Shown piece after piece: positions 17,898 to 27,546 of a stretch of 64,000 bases of DNA (positions are counted from its first letter, which is position 1; every line of letters starts with the position of its first letter). The stretch spans positions 248,001 to 312,000 of the forward strand of contig NZ_BPQV01000001.1 of assembly GCF_022179465.1 (NCBI RefSeq), written 5' to 3'. The stretch comes from Methylobacterium organophilum (GTDB lineage: Bacteria; Pseudomonadota; Alphaproteobacteria; Rhizobiales; Beijerinckiaceae). Below the pieces are notes generated by a model that saw only the letters and a list, made by a program, of their open reading frames with translations, was not told the origin of the DNA and searched no databases. Made by a program: the position numbers and the translations under genes.

Positions 17898-18395
17898 TTA
17901 CTGGCCCCGGTTCGCGCCCGGCACCACCGAGGCGCCCGCGCCCGAGCCGAAGGGCTCGTAGCGGGTCAGGCCGCGGAAGAGCTGGCTGAGGAAGGCGCGG
18001 TCGGCGCCGCTCGTCGGCGTGGTGCGCTCGATGAAGTCGAAGATGCGGCCGTCCTGCAGGCCGTAGAGCGCCACCCGCTCCACCCGCATGCCGCCGTTGA
18101 AATAGACCGCGGTCACCTTCTGGTCCTCGACCGACTCGCCCAGGAACAGCACCGTGCGGCGGGTGTTCTGGGTGATGTAGTACCAGGACTTGTTGCCCAC
18201 GGTGGACACGGTGGAGGGCGTGCCGAGGATCTGCAGCACCTGCTCGGCGCTCATGCCGGGCTTGACGGTGGCGAGCGCCGCCTGATCGACCTGGTAGCCG
18301 TGACGCAGCTCCTCGCCGATGCAGGCGGAGAGCCCCGTGCCGACCAGACCGAGCACGGCGAGCCGTGCGAGCGAGGAGACGAGACGGCGCGACAT
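17898..18395 (-). CDS. bamE: Outer-membrane protein assembly factor BamE (SmpA/OmlA)
   Basis: 165 aa lipoprotein. It has a signal peptide with lipobox LSAC (C25 is lipidated) and a SmpA/OmlA domain: YQVDQAALATVKPGMSAEQVLQILGTPSTVS, then SWYYITQ and VTAVYFNGGMRVERVALYGLQDG. It is a small accessory subunit of the Bam complex at the inner face of the outer membrane. The C-terminal 40 residues are a lineage extension. It is divergent from the cytochrome bc1 chaperone gene, the arrangement common in Rhizobiales. Confidence 0.92.
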   Translation of the reverse strand: MSRRLVSSLARLAVLGLVGTGLSACIGEELRHGYQVDQAALATVKPGMSAEQVLQILGTPSTVSTVGNKSWYYITQNTRRTVLFLGESVEDQKVTAVYFNGGMRVERVALYGLQDGRIFDFIERTTPTSGADRAFLSQLFRGLTRYEPFGSGAGASVVPGANRGQ

Positions 18396-18543
18396 CGAGG
18401 CCCCTTGTTCCGGAGGTGGCGCCCACCGCGATTTCTCTCGCGCGTCTACCGGGCTTGCACCTTGACCGTTGGCTGCCGTACCGCGGGGTTATGGCTTTGA
18501 CAAGGCAAGCTCGGCCACAGCGGGCCGGCATCCGGAGGATGCG

Positions 18544-19104
18544 ATGATCCTGAGCTTCCTGCGCCGCCGGGATCCGAACGGCGCGGCGATCCGCCTCCTC
18601 CACGCCCGCGTCAACGCGGCGGCCCGGGCGCCGGCCCTCTACGAGGGGCTCGGCGTTCCCGACACGGTCGAGGGCCGGTTCGAGGCCCTGTGCCTGCACG
18701 TGATCCTCGTCCTGCGCCGCCTGGATGCGCTGCCCGCGCCGGCGGCCGACGTGGCGCAGGACCTCGTCGATTCCGTCTTCCGCCAGCTCGACGCCTCCCT
18801 GCGCGAGCTCGGCGTCGGCGACATCGGCGTTCCCAAGCGTATGAAGAAGCTCGCCGCCGCCTTCTACGGGCGGGCCGACAGCTACGGCGCGCCCCTCGGG
18901 GCGGGCGACCGGGCCGGCCTCGCCGCGGCATTGGCGCGCAACCTGCTCGGCGCCGAGGCGGCCGAGGCGGGAGCCGGCGCCCTGGCCGATTATGTGATGG
19001 CCAGCGCCGGGACCCTGTCCGGCCTCGATCTCGACGCCCTGCTCGGGTCCGGCCCGTGCTTCGCCGACCCGGCATCATTCCACCACCCAGGGAGGGCTGC
19101 ATGA
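18544..19104 (+). CDS. Ubiquinol-cytochrome c chaperone family protein (CBP3-like)
   Basis: 186 aa from ATG 18544. It matches the CBP3/UQCC1 helical domain: LYEGLGVPDTVEGRFEALCLHVILVLRRL, then VAQDLVDSVFRQLDASLRELGVGDIGVPKRMKKLAAAFYGRADSYGA. Mitochondrial relatives assist cytochrome b assembly; the bacterial role is inferred. Its stop overlaps the next ATG (ATGA), tying it to the DUF177 gene in the usual alphaproteobacterial order. Confidence 0.88.
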   Translation: MILSFLRRRDPNGAAIRLLHARVNAAARAPALYEGLGVPDTVEGRFEALCLHVILVLRRLDALPAPAADVAQDLVDSVFRQLDASLRELGVGDIGVPKRMKKLAAAFYGRADSYGAPLGAGDRAGLAAALARNLLGAEAAEAGAGALADYVMASAGTLSGLDLDALLGSGPCFADPASFHHPGRAA

Positions 19105-19637
19105 CGCGTTCTGACACCCGATCCGGGCCGACCCGGCCCGAGACCAGCCCGCTCTCGCGGTCGATGCCGGTCGAGCGGCTCCTGCGCAACCGCGCCGAGA
19201 TCGTCGTCGAGGCGAGCGAGGCGGAATGCGTGGCGCTGGCGCAGGATTTCGGCCTCCCGGCGATCCGCGACCTCGTCGGCCGCTTCCGGCTCTCGGGCTC
19301 GCAGGAGCGGCTTCACGTGACGGGAAGCGTCGAAGCCATCGTGACGCAGACTTGCACGGCGAGCCTGGAAGGCTTCGAGGCGGCGGTGTCCGAGCCCGTG
19401 GACATCACCTTCTCCGACCTCGCGATGGACGAGGCCGGAGACGGTGCCGAGAACGTCGACACCCCCGACCCCATCACAAACGGCCGGATCGATTTCGGCG
19501 CTCTCACCGCGGAGTTCCTCGCGCTCGGGCTCGATCCCTATCCGCGCAAGCCCGGCATCGACTTCGAGACCGTGAGCGTCGGGGCAGATACGAGCCCATT
19601 CGCAGCACTCGGTCGCCTGCGCGAGGGGGAGGGCTGA
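19101..19637 (+). CDS. DUF177 (YceD-family) protein
   Basis: 178 aa from ATG 19101, overlapping the previous stop by 4 bp. YceD/DUF177 features are present: a beta-rich domain with LHVTGSVEAIVTQTCTASLEGFEAAVSEPVDITFS and the conserved GRIDFGALTAEFLALGLDPYPRKPG. The usual four-cysteine metal site is reduced here to a single TC motif. Relatives are linked to 23S rRNA or ribosome maturation and usually precede rpmF or plsX. Here plsX follows. Confidence 0.86.
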   Translation: MTRSDTRSGPTRPETSPLSRSMPVERLLRNRAEIVVEASEAECVALAQDFGLPAIRDLVGRFRLSGSQERLHVTGSVEAIVTQTCTASLEGFEAAVSEPVDITFSDLAMDEAGDGAENVDTPDPITNGRIDFGALTAEFLALGLDPYPRKPGIDFETVSVGADTSPFAALGRLREGEG

Positions 19638-19768
19638 GCCGAGCCCCGCAGTTTTCGTTTGCCCCCCGCCGCTCGATCGCTATTTTCCGCGCGCCATTGG
19701 GCGGGCCGCGTGACAGGCGTGGGTCCCGCGGAAGCTGAGCCTCTCCCCGAGGCAGCGACACGGAAGAC

Positions 19769-20803
19769 ATGTCGGCACGCGTTTGCATCTCGCTCGACGC
19801 CATGGGCGGCGATCACGGACCCTCGACCGTCGTCCCGGGCGCGGCCATCGCCCGGGAACGGCATCCCGAGACCACCTTCCTGATGTTCGGTGACGAGGCG
19901 GTGGTCCGCCCCCTCGTCGAGGCCGAGCCGCGCCTGAAAGGCGCCGTCGAGATCCGCCACACCACGGTCTCCGTCGCCATGGACGATAGGCCGAGCCAGG
20001 CGGTGCGCCAGGGCAGGGGCAAGTCCTCGATGTGGCGCGCGATCCAGGCGGTGCGCGACGGCGAGGCCCAGGCCGCGGTCTCGGCGGGCAATACCGGCGC
20101 GCTCATGGCGATGTCGAAGATCTGCCTGAAGACCATGGCGGGCATCGAACGCCCGGCCATCGCCTGTCTGTGGCCAACGATCCGCGGCGAGAGCGTGGTG
20201 CTCGATGTCGGCGCCACCATCGGCACCGATGCCGAGCATCTCGTCGAGATGGCGGTGATGGGCGCGGCCATGGCCCGCATTGTCCTCGACATCGACACGC
20301 CCTCGGTCGGCCTGCTCAATGTCGGCACCGAGGAGATGAAGGGTAACGAGGCCGTCAAGGAGGCCGCCCGTCTGCTGCGCGAGAACGACCCCGCCAATTT
20401 CTCCTATTACGGCTTCGTCGAGGGCACCGATCTCGGCCGTGGCACGACGGATGTCGTCGTCACCGAAGGCTTCACCGGTAACATCGCCCTCAAGACCGCC
20501 GAGGGAACAGCTAAGCAGATCGCGACGTATCTGAAGGCGGCTATGGGGCGCACGCTCTCGGCCAAGATCGGCTATCTCTTCGCGCGCCAGGCCTTCGCGG
20601 CCCTGCGCGAGAAGATGAATCCGAGCCGGGCCAATGGTGGCGTGTTCCTCGGGCTCGAAGGCATCGTCATCAAGAGCCACGGCTCGGAGAACGCGCAGGG
20701 CTTCGCGGCGGCAGTCGACCTCGCCCACGACATGGCCCGCCACGATCTGATGCGCACGATCCGTGACATGCTCGAGCGCACGCCCGCGGTCGTGCAGATT
20801 TAG
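19769..20803 (+). CDS. plsX: Phosphate acyltransferase PlsX
   Basis: 344 aa. It converts acyl-ACP to acyl-phosphate, the first step of the PlsX/PlsY route to phosphatidic acid, at the membrane surface. Signature regions include the N-terminal [34 protein letters not shown] and [20 protein letters not shown]. Full length, 14 bp upstream of fabH, in the conserved plsX-fabH pair that joins phospholipid and fatty-acid initiation. Confidence 0.95.
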   Translation: MSARVCISLDAMGGDHGPSTVVPGAAIARERHPETTFLMFGDEAVVRPLVEAEPRLKGAVEIRHTTVSVAMDDRPSQAVRQGRGKSSMWRAIQAVRDGEAQAAVSAGNTGALMAMSKICLKTMAGIERPAIACLWPTIRGESVVLDVGATIGTDAEHLVEMAVMGAAMARIVLDIDTPSVGLLNVGTEEMKGNEAVKEAARLLRENDPANFSYYGFVEGTDLGRGTTDVVVTEGFTGNIALKTAEGTAKQIATYLKAAMGRTLSAKIGYLFARQAFAALREKMNPSRANGGVFLGLEGIVIKSHGSENAQGFAAAVDLAHDMARHDLMRTIRDMLERTPAVVQI

Positions 20804-20817
20804 AAAGGACCGATCAG

Positions 20818-21795
20818 ATGGCGCTCCTGCGCTCCGTCGTCGTCGGCTGCGGCTCCTACCTGCCGAGGCAGGTCGTCACGAATGCCGATCTGGAAACCCG
20901 GGTCGAGACGTCGGACGAGTGGATCGTGCAGCGCACGGGCATCCGGCAGCGCCACATCGCCGGCCCCGACGAGACCACCTCCGTGCTCGGAGCGCAGGCG
21001 GCGAAGGCAGCCCTCGATCGGGCTGGTCTCTCCGGCGCCGACATCGATCTCGTCATCTGCGCCACCTCGACGCCAGACCACACCTTCCCGTCCACCGCCA
21101 CCCAGATCCAGGCGATGCTGGGCATCGAGACCGGATTCGCCTTCGACCTCCAGGCCGTCTGTGCCGGCTTCGTCTTCGCCGTCGCGACCGCCGACCGCTA
21201 TCTCGCCACCGGCGCAGCCAAGCGTGCCCTCGTGGTCGGGGCAGAGACCTTCTCCCGCATCGTCGACTGGGAGGACCGCACCACCTGCGTGCTGTTCGGC
21301 GACGGGGCGGGCGCCGTCGTCCTCGAAGCGCGGGAGGGCGACGGCACCACAGCCGATCGCGGCGTTCTGGCGAGCTGCCTGCGCTCGGACGGGCGTCACC
21401 GCGCGAAGCTCTACGTGGATGGCGGTCCGGGCTCGACCGGGACCACTGGCAAGCTGCGCATGGAGGGCAAGGAGGTCTTCCGCTTCGCCGTCGGCTCGGT
21501 GACCGATGTGATCGAGGAGACCTTCCGCGCCTCGGGCACCACCGCCGAGGATCTCAGCTGGTTCGTGCCGCATCAGGCGAATCGCAGGATCATCGAGGCC
21601 TCTGCCGACAAGCTCGGCATCGCCCGCGAGAAGGTGGTGCTGACGGTCGACCGGCACGGCAACACGTCGGCCGCCTCGATCCCGCTTGCCCTTGATGCCG
21701 CCTGCCGGGACGGGCGCATTCGCGAGGGCGACCTCGTGATGATCGAGGCGATCGGTGGCGGCTTCACCTGGGGCGCCGCCCTGATCCGCTGGTGA
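20818..21795 (+). CDS. fabH: 3-oxoacyl-ACP synthase III FabH
   Basis: 325 aa. It condenses acetyl-CoA with malonyl-ACP to start type II fatty-acid synthesis. The catalytic triad is complete: C115 (LQAVCAGF), H252 (PHQANRRI) and N282 (GNTSAASI). ATG 20818 follows AGAAAGGACCG. Full length and directly downstream of plsX. It is followed by a hairpin that separates it from ihfA. Confidence 0.95.
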   Translation: MALLRSVVVGCGSYLPRQVVTNADLETRVETSDEWIVQRTGIRQRHIAGPDETTSVLGAQAAKAALDRAGLSGADIDLVICATSTPDHTFPSTATQIQAMLGIETGFAFDLQAVCAGFVFAVATADRYLATGAAKRALVVGAETFSRIVDWEDRTTCVLFGDGAGAVVLEAREGDGTTADRGVLASCLRSDGRHRAKLYVDGGPGSTGTTGKLRMEGKEVFRFAVGSVTDVIEETFRASGTTAEDLSWFVPHQANRRIIEASADKLGIAREKVVLTVDRHGNTSAASIPLALDAACRDGRIREGDLVMIEAIGGGFTWGAALIRW

Positions 21796-21830
21796 GCGGG
21801 CCGGCGCCGTTGCCCGAAGCGGCATGAGCT

Positions 21831-21877
21831 GTCAACCGCAAGCTTCGGTTGACCCACGCCTGTACGCCGATTAGCGT
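21831..21877 (+). promoter_or_regulatory. Hairpin overlapping a candidate ihfA promoter
   Basis: GTCAACCG (21831-21838), 7-nt loop, CGGTTGAC (21846-21853) form a perfect 8-bp dyad with no U-tract. Its right arm includes a -35-like TTGACC (21849-21854); 17 bp later is TAGCGT (21872-21877), a weak -10. The dyad could act as fabH 3' end or as an operator over the -35. Confidence 0.35.
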
Positions 21878-21932
21878 TCCGCATCATAGAGATACGCGGT
21901 CGCGGTCGAGTCGGCCCAAAGGGGGTGAACGC

Positions 21933-22253
21933 ATGTCTGGGAAGACGGTCACACGCGCCGATCTGAGCGAGGCCGTCTATCAGCAGGTCGGCCTGTCGCG
22001 CTCGGAATCGGCGGCTCTCGTCGAAACCGTGCTCGCCGAGATCTGCGGGACCCTCGAAGCCGGAGAGACGGTGAAGCTGTCCTCCTTCGGCTCCTTCGTG
22101 GTGCGCTCCAAGGGCAAGCGGGTCGGCCGCAATCCGAAGACTGGCGTCGAGGTCGAGATCGAGCCCCGCCAGGTCATGGTGTTCAAGCCCTCCAACGTAT
22201 TGAAGGCCCGCATCAATGGCCTGAACGGCACCGCGGATTCCGACGAGGATTGA
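21933..22253 (+). CDS. ihfA: Integration host factor subunit alpha
   Basis: 106 aa from ATG 21933, with GGGGGTGA upstream; an earlier in-frame ATG would add a 28-residue Arg-rich tail not seen in IHF. The DNABII fold is clear: [54 protein letters not shown] with the arm proline region, and [13 protein letters not shown]. It bends DNA as a heterodimer with IhfB. It sits between fabH and a MerR regulator, the classic alphaproteobacterial order. Confidence 0.93.
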   Translation: MSGKTVTRADLSEAVYQQVGLSRSESAALVETVLAEICGTLEAGETVKLSSFGSFVVRSKGKRVGRNPKTGVEVEIEPRQVMVFKPSNVLKARINGLNGTADSDED

Positions 22254-22305
22254 GGGGGCCGAAGTGTCGCTGGTCTCGCGAAACGCCGTCCGCTGAGCCT
22301 CACCG

Positions 22306-22779
22306 ATGCCGCTCGCCCTCAATCTCGCCTCCGGCCCGAACGAGGATCGGACCGACAAGCGCCCCGGCGCCTTCCGAACCATCACTGAAGTCGCCGAGGA
22401 GTTGGCGACGCCCCAGCACGTGCTGCGCTTCTGGGAGACGCGCTTTCCCCAGATCAAGCCGCTGAAGCGGGCGGGCGGCCGCCGCTACTACCGGCCCGAC
22501 GACGTCGATCTCATCAAGGGCGTGCAGCACCTGCTCCATCGCCAGGGCTACACCATCAAGGGCGCGCAGCGTGTCCTGAAAGAGAAAGGCGTGCGCTTCG
22601 TGCAGGCGGTCGGGCGCGGCGAAGCCGAGGCGGGCGCCCCGGAACCGGAGAACGAAGCCGCTCCCGGGGAGACACTGTCGCCCGGCGGGCGCGTCGCCCT
22701 TGAGGGCGCGCTCGCCGAGCTTCGAGGCTGCCGTGCCTTGCTGCAGCGGCTCGAGGCCGGGGACTCCGAAGAGCCCTGA
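22306..22779 (+). CDS. MerR-family transcriptional regulator
   Basis: 157 aa. The N-terminal winged helix-turn-helix reads [69 protein letters not shown] (residues about 22-88), a complete MerR DNA-binding domain. The rest is acidic and Glu/Pro/Gly-rich, without ligand-binding cysteines, then a short helix. It is the usual downstream partner of ihfA in this group; its target is unknown. Confidence 0.88.
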   Translation: MPLALNLASGPNEDRTDKRPGAFRTITEVAEELATPQHVLRFWETRFPQIKPLKRAGGRRYYRPDDVDLIKGVQHLLHRQGYTIKGAQRVLKEKGVRFVQAVGRGEAEAGAPEPENEAAPGETLSPGGRVALEGALAELRGCRALLQRLEAGDSEEP

Positions 22780-22830
22780 CTCCGCGAGGGCCGTGATCGA
22801 ACTTTGCGTGAGGAAGGGCGTTGAGGCGCC

Positions 22831-23250
22831 ATGGCCGAGCCCCGCCGCCAGATGTCGCCGACCCAGGAGCTGATCGCCCGCGTCATGCGGATCGTGCGGA
22901 TCTGCCCCGATGCCGCCTCGGAAGTGCTCGAGCTGATGTTCCTCGTCAGCCAGATCGAGGCGCTAACCACCGTTGATCGCGAATATCGCGATGCGCGCCG
23001 GGTGATCAGCCGCCTGCGCAATCCCCTCTGGGAGATGGGACCAGGCGAGCGCGAGCACCTACTCAAGGCCGCCGACACCATCCGCAAGGCCTGCGCGCTC
23101 AAGGAAAACGACATCCCAGTCACACCGATTGCCGATCTCGGCGAGCGCGAGCGCATCGAGAAGCATCTGCTCGCGGCCCTGAGCGGAGAACTTGACGCAA
23201 CCCAGCTCGCCCGGGTGACCGGGGCTGTCGCCGCCGCCCTCCAACACTGA
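22831..23250 (+). CDS. Conserved hypothetical protein, all-helical
   Basis: 139 aa, not recognised. It is predicted almost entirely helical: QELIARVMRIVRICPDAASEVLELMFLVSQIEAL, then DREYRDARRVISRLRNPLWEMGPGEREHLLKAADTIRKACALKEND. There is no signal peptide, membrane segment or metal motif. It is 51 bp after the MerR gene and on the same strand, so it may be its transcriptional partner. Codon use matches the neighbours, which supports a real gene. Confidence 0.65.
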   Translation: MAEPRRQMSPTQELIARVMRIVRICPDAASEVLELMFLVSQIEALTTVDREYRDARRVISRLRNPLWEMGPGEREHLLKAADTIRKACALKENDIPVTPIADLGERERIEKHLLAALSGELDATQLARVTGAVAAALQH

Positions 23251-23359
23251 TCGGTCCACAACCAGCGCGATCACCCTCGACGTGGCGTCCGCCGCCTCCC
23301 ACATCGGGGACGCGGATCCGAGCGACGAACCGCGCCGTGTTACCGGGAGAGACCTGACG

Positions 23360-23821
23360 ATGCCCGCCCTCCGTCCGACCACCGCCTTCTGTGCCGCGCT
23401 GTTCCTGACAGCGAGCCCAGCCCTGGCCCAGACCACGGTGACCCGCAGCGAGACCGCGGCACCGGGCAAGGTGGTCCGTCTCGTGATCGCCCCCAACCTC
23501 AAGAAGGACTGCTCGCCCGGCCCGACCCCGGAGATCCGCGTGACGGAAGCTCCGAAGAACGGCAAGCTCGTCACGAGAGCCACCAAGCTGAAGACGCCTG
23601 CGAGCTACCGCTGCCCGAACAAGGAAGCGGAGGTGCAGGCGCTCTACTACCAGAGCAAGGCCGGCTTCAGCGGCGCCGATGCGGTGACGGTGGAAATCAA
23701 GACCGCCGAGGGCACGGTCGAGAAGCAGGATATCCGCATCACCGTCGATGCGAAGGCCGGCGAGGGCAAGGCCGACGAGAAGAAGAAGGACGTCGGCTCC
23801 AAGGGCACGACAGACCTGTGA
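23360..23821 (+). CDS. Small exported protein of unknown function
   Basis: 153 aa from ATG 23360, which follows GGGAGAGACC. The signal peptide (residues 1-23, ending ASPALAQ) is followed by a beta-rich domain with two cysteines (C57 in KKDCSPGP and C82 in YRCPNKEA by count) that may form a disulphide. The segment YYQSKAGFSGADAVTVEIKTAEG has the rhythm of Ig-like or cadherin-like bacterial beta-domains. A Lys/Glu/Gly-rich tail ends the protein. Likely periplasmic; no function assigned. Confidence 0.7.
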   Translation: MPALRPTTAFCAALFLTASPALAQTTVTRSETAAPGKVVRLVIAPNLKKDCSPGPTPEIRVTEAPKNGKLVTRATKLKTPASYRCPNKEAEVQALYYQSKAGFSGADAVTVEIKTAEGTVEKQDIRITVDAKAGEGKADEKKKDVGSKGTTDL

Positions 23822-23854
23822 ACAGCGCGCGGCTCTCCAGGCCTGCTTGCTGCA

Positions 23855-23884
23855 GCGCACAGGGGCTCTGTTGCCCCTGTGCGC
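23855..23884 (+). terminator. Strong hairpin without U-tract
   Basis: GCGCACAGGGGC, TCTGTT loop, GCCCCTGTGCGC: a perfect 12-bp stem 34 bp after the exported-protein gene and about 170 bp before prkA. It is probably the 3' end of the upstream transcript. No T-run is present. Confidence 0.5.
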
Positions 23885-24052
23885 GGGGCAATACCGAGGT
23901 AACCAGGCATCTAACCGACTTCGTTCGTTAAAGGTGTGACCCGTTTCCCACGCGGTGGATCCGTCGTCATTGCGGTGCGACAAAACATGCGATGTCAGTT
24001 GCATCGGAGTCGAGACAGGATGAAGCTGTCTCCAGCGTGAAGGGGTGTTCGA

Positions 24053-26005
24053 ATGCCGACGCACTCGACGAACGACCTGTTCCAGAGCTTCGCTCGTGGT
24101 TACGAGGCGCGCCGAGACACGGAGATGACGCTCTCCGAGTATCTTGAGGCCTGCCGGGACGAGCCTCTGATGTACGCGAGCGCGGCCGAGCGCATTCTCG
24201 ACGCGATCGGCAAGCCGGAGATGGTCGACACCGCCCGGGATCCCCGCCTCGGCCGCGTGTTCATGAACCGGACCATCCGGATCTACCCGGCCTTCTCCGA
24301 ATTCTATGGCATGGAAGAGACGATCGAGCGGATCGTCTCGTTCTTCCGCCACGCGGCCCAGGGTCTCGAAGAGCGCAAGCAGATCCTCTATCTGCTGGGG
24401 CCGGTCGGCGGCGGCAAATCCTCGCTGGCCGAGCGCCTCAAGGCCCTGATGGAGGTGCACCCGATCTACGTGCTCAAGGCAGGGGATGAGGTCTCGCCGG
24501 TCTTCGAGAGCCCGCTCGGCCTGTTCGATCCCGAGACCATGGGCCAGGAGATCGAGGAGCGCTTCGGCATCCCACGGCGCCGGCTCACCGGCCTGATGAG
24601 CCCCTGGGCGCTCAAGCGCCTCGACGAATTCGACGGCGACATCTCGCGCTTCAAGGTCATCAAGATCCGGCCCTCGCGCCTGCGCCAGATCGCCATCGCC
24701 AAGACCGAGCCGGGCGACGAGAACAACCAGGACATCTCCTCGCTCGTCGGCAAGGTGGATATCCGCCGTCTTGAGACCCTCTCCCAGGCCGATCCGGACG
24801 CCTACTCCTATTCGGGTGGCCTCAACCGGGCGAACCAGGGCGTTCTCGAATTCGTCGAGATGTTCAAGGCGCCGATCAAGATGCTGCACCCCCTGCTCAC
24901 GGCGACGCAGGAGGGCAACTATGTCGGCACCGAGAATATCGGCGCGATCCCCTTCACGGGCGTGATCCTGGCCCACTCGAACGAGGCCGAGTGGCAGTCG
25001 TTCAAGACCAATAAGAACAACGAAGCCTTCATCGACCGTATCTACGTCATCAAGGTGCCCTACTGCCTCCGAGTGACGGAGGAGCAGCACATCTACGACA
25101 AGCTGATCTCCCGCTCAGAGCTGTCGCAGGCCGCCTGCGCCCCGGGCACGCTGGAGATGCTGGCCCGGTTCTCGGTGCTCTCCCGCCTGCGCGAGCACGC
25201 GAATTCGAACTTGTTCTCGAAGATGCGCGTTTATGACGGCGAGAGTCTTCGCGAGGTCGATCCCCGCGCCCGCTCGATGCAGGAATACAAGGACACCGCC
25301 GGCGTCGACGAGGGCATGGACGGGATCTCGACCCGCTTCGCCTTCAAGGTGCTTGCCGCAACCTTCAATCACGACACCACGGAGGTCTCCGCCGACCCCG
25401 TGCACCTGATGTACGTGCTGGAACAGGCGATCCGGCGCGAGCAGCTCGCCCCCGAAACCGAGAAGCGCTACTTGGAGTTCATCAAGACCGAGCTGGCCCC
25501 GCGCTATGCGGAGTTCATCGGCCACGAGATCCAGAAGGCCTATCTCGAGTCCTACCACGATTACGGGCAGAACCTGTTCGACCGCTACATCGACTACGCC
25601 GATGCCTGGATCGAGGATCAGGACTTCAAGGACGCCGAGACCGGTCAGCTCCTCAACCGCGAACTCCTGAATCAGGAGCTCACCAAGATCGAGAAGCCGG
25701 CGGGCATCGCCAATCCGAAAGACTTCCGCAACGAAGTGGTGAAGTTCGCCCTGCGCTCGCGGGCCCAGCATGGCGGGCGCAATCCGTCCTGGACTTCCTA
25801 CGAGAAGCTGCGCGAGGTGATCGAGCGGCGGATGTTCAGCCAGGTCGAGGAACTGCTGCCCGTCATTTCCTTTGGTTCAAAGAAAGACAGCGAGACCGAG
25901 AAGAAACACGGCGAGTTCGTCGATCGCATGACCGAGCGGGGCTATACCGAACGGCAGGTCCGGCGGCTGGTCGAGTGGTACATGAGGGTCAAACAGGCGG
26001 GCTGA
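24053..26005 (+). CDS. prkA: PrkA-family serine protein kinase / AAA+ protein
   Basis: 650 aa. The N-terminal AAA+ module has Walker A GPVGGGKS at residues 116-123, and the C-terminal half is the PrkA kinase-like domain. E. coli YeaG and Bacillus PrkA are relatives, linked to stationary-phase, nitrogen-starvation and sporulation control; ATPase or protease activity has also been reported. It is the first gene of prkA-yeaH-spoVR, a conserved three-gene set. A perfect 11-bp hairpin lies between it and yeaH. No sigma-factor site could be assigned upstream. Confidence 0.93.
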   Translation: MPTHSTNDLFQSFARGYEARRDTEMTLSEYLEACRDEPLMYASAAERILDAIGKPEMVDTARDPRLGRVFMNRTIRIYPAFSEFYGMEETIERIVSFFRHAAQGLEERKQILYLLGPVGGGKSSLAERLKALMEVHPIYVLKAGDEVSPVFESPLGLFDPETMGQEIEERFGIPRRRLTGLMSPWALKRLDEFDGDISRFKVIKIRPSRLRQIAIAKTEPGDENNQDISSLVGKVDIRRLETLSQADPDAYSYSGGLNRANQGVLEFVEMFKAPIKMLHPLLTATQEGNYVGTENIGAIPFTGVILAHSNEAEWQSFKTNKNNEAFIDRIYVIKVPYCLRVTEEQHIYDKLISRSELSQAACAPGTLEMLARFSVLSRLREHANSNLFSKMRVYDGESLREVDPRARSMQEYKDTAGVDEGMDGISTRFAFKVLAATFNHDTTEVSADPVHLMYVLEQAIRREQLAPETEKRYLEFIKTELAPRYAEFIGHEIQKAYLESYHDYGQNLFDRYIDYADAWIEDQDFKDAETGQLLNRELLNQELTKIEKPAGIANPKDFRNEVVKFALRSRAQHGGRNPSWTSYEKLREVIERRMFSQVEELLPVISFGSKKDSETEKKHGEFVDRMTERGYTERQVRRLVEWYMRVKQAG

Positions 26006-26064
26006 GCGGGCTGCCCCGGACGATGCGGCGCCTGCCCGACTCTCCGCCGCACGTTCAAGGCGGT

Positions 26065-26089
26065 TGTCCCGGTCCCACGGACCGGGACA
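26065..26089 (+). other. Intercistronic hairpin between prkA and yeaH
   Basis: TGTCCCGGTCC, CAC loop, GGACCGGGACA: a perfect 11-bp stem with a 3-nt loop, 60 bp after the prkA stop and about 44 bp before yeaH. No U-tract follows, so it probably processes or stabilises the prkA mRNA end instead of fully separating the genes. Confidence 0.5.
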
Positions 26090-26132
26090 GGCCGGGACCA
26101 GGGTTCGAAGACGAGGCGCTAAGCGACACCGG

Positions 26133-27428
26133 ATGCACATCGTCGACCGTCGGCTCAATCCGGGAGGCAAGAGCCTCCCGAACCGCCAGCGCTTCCTGCG
26201 TCGGGTCAAGGACATGGCGCAACGCGCGGTCCGGGAATCGGCCCGCGAGAAGGACATCAAGGATCTCGGCAAGGATGGCCGGATTTCGGTGCCCGGCGAC
26301 GGGGTGCGCGAGCCCCGCTTCAGCCGCCAGCCCGGCACGGGCCTGCAGGACTACATCATCCCCGGCAACAAGACCTACGTCGAGGGCGACCGCATCGAGC
26401 GGCCGCCGGGCGGCGGCGGGGGCGGTGCCGGCGAGGGGGGCGAAGGCTCCGAGAACAGCGAGGACGCCTTCCACTTCGTCTTGACCCGGGACGAGTTCCT
26501 GGAACTCTTCCTCGACGACCTGGAACTGCCCGATCTCGCCAAGCGCCGCCTGTCGGTGGTCGAGACGGAGGGCCTGCGCCGGGCCGGCTATACGGTGTCC
26601 GGTTCCCCGGCGAACCTCGCCCTGTCGCGCACGCTGCGCAACTCGATGTCCCGGCGCATCGCGCTGAAGCGGCCGAAGCTCGAGGAGCTTGCCGCCCTCG
26701 AGGCCCGCATCGCCGAGACCCACGAATTCGATCCCGACCTGCCCAAGCTGACGGCGGAGCTGGAGGCCCTGCGCGAGCGCTCGAAGCGCATCCCCTACGT
26801 CGATCCGATCGACCTGCGCTTCCGCCGCTTCGAGCCCTATCCGCGGCCCATCGCCCAGGCGGTGATGTTCTGCCTGATGGACGTGTCCGGCTCGATGACC
26901 GAGCACATGAAGGACCTCGCCAAGCGCTTCTACATCCTGCTGCACATCTTCCTGACGCGCCGCTACAAGCATGTCGAGATCGTCTTCATCCGCCACACCG
27001 ACAAGGCGACGGAGGTGGACGAGGAGACCTTCTTTGGCTCCCGCGAGACCGGAGGCACGCTGGTCTCCTCGGCTCTGGTCGAGATGAAGCGCATCGTGAC
27101 CGAGCGCTACGACCCAGCCGACTGGAATATCTATGCGGCCCAGGCCTCGGACGGCGACAACGTGTCGAGCGACGGACCGACCGCGACCGAGCTTCTGCGC
27201 AGCCACATCCTGCCGGCCTGCCAGCATTTCGCCTATCTCGAGGTCGGTGACGAGAACGGCCCCCGCGCCGGCTTCGTGGAGCACCGGACCACGCTCTGGC
27301 GCACCTACGAGGCGCTGGCCAAGGCGGGCGAACCGCTGGCCATGCGCAAGGTCAACCACCGCCGGGATATCTACCCCGTCTTCCGCGAGCTGTTCGGGCG
27401 AAGCCAGGACGCCAAGGCGGAGGCCTAG
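26133..27428 (+). CDS. YeaH/YhbH-family protein (DUF444) with VWA-like domain
   Basis: 431 aa from ATG 26133; an earlier in-frame ATG would add a 23-residue Arg-rich tail lying in the hairpin region. The family start MHIVDRRLNPGGKSLPNRQRFLRR is plain. A Gly/Glu linker (residues about 92-110) precedes DAFHFVLTRDEFLELFLDDLELPDL. A von Willebrand A-type MIDAS, DVSGS at 250-254, sits in MFCLMDVSGSMTEHMKD. E. coli YeaH works with YeaG (PrkA) in the starvation response. The middle gene of the prkA-yeaH-spoVR set. Confidence 0.92.
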   Translation: MHIVDRRLNPGGKSLPNRQRFLRRVKDMAQRAVRESAREKDIKDLGKDGRISVPGDGVREPRFSRQPGTGLQDYIIPGNKTYVEGDRIERPPGGGGGGAGEGGEGSENSEDAFHFVLTRDEFLELFLDDLELPDLAKRRLSVVETEGLRRAGYTVSGSPANLALSRTLRNSMSRRIALKRPKLEELAALEARIAETHEFDPDLPKLTAELEALRERSKRIPYVDPIDLRFRRFEPYPRPIAQAVMFCLMDVSGSMTEHMKDLAKRFYILLHIFLTRRYKHVEIVFIRHTDKATEVDEETFFGSRETGGTLVSSALVEMKRIVTERYDPADWNIYAAQASDGDNVSSDGPTATELLRSHILPACQHFAYLEVGDENGPRAGFVEHRTTLWRTYEALAKAGEPLAMRKVNHRRDIYPVFRELFGRSQDAKAEA

Positions 27429-27523
27429 CTTCTATGCTCTTCCCCCTCGCGAGGGAGGAGTCGGAGGTGGGGACGGTGCCGGACAAAAGCCCGGCGGGGC
27501 CTCCTGAACCACCCCTACCCTTG

Positions 27524-27546
27524 CCCCTCCCCACATGGGAGAGGGG
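27524..27546. repeat. Inverted repeat of the CCCCTCCC type before spoVR
   Basis: CCCCTCCC (27524-27531) and GGGAGAGGGG (27537-27546) form a stem with one bulged A and a loop around ACAT. A preceding ACCCCTACCCTTG tract completes a form typical of short dispersed intergenic repeats. An alternative spoVR ATG (27535) lies inside it, which argues against that start. Confidence 0.45.
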
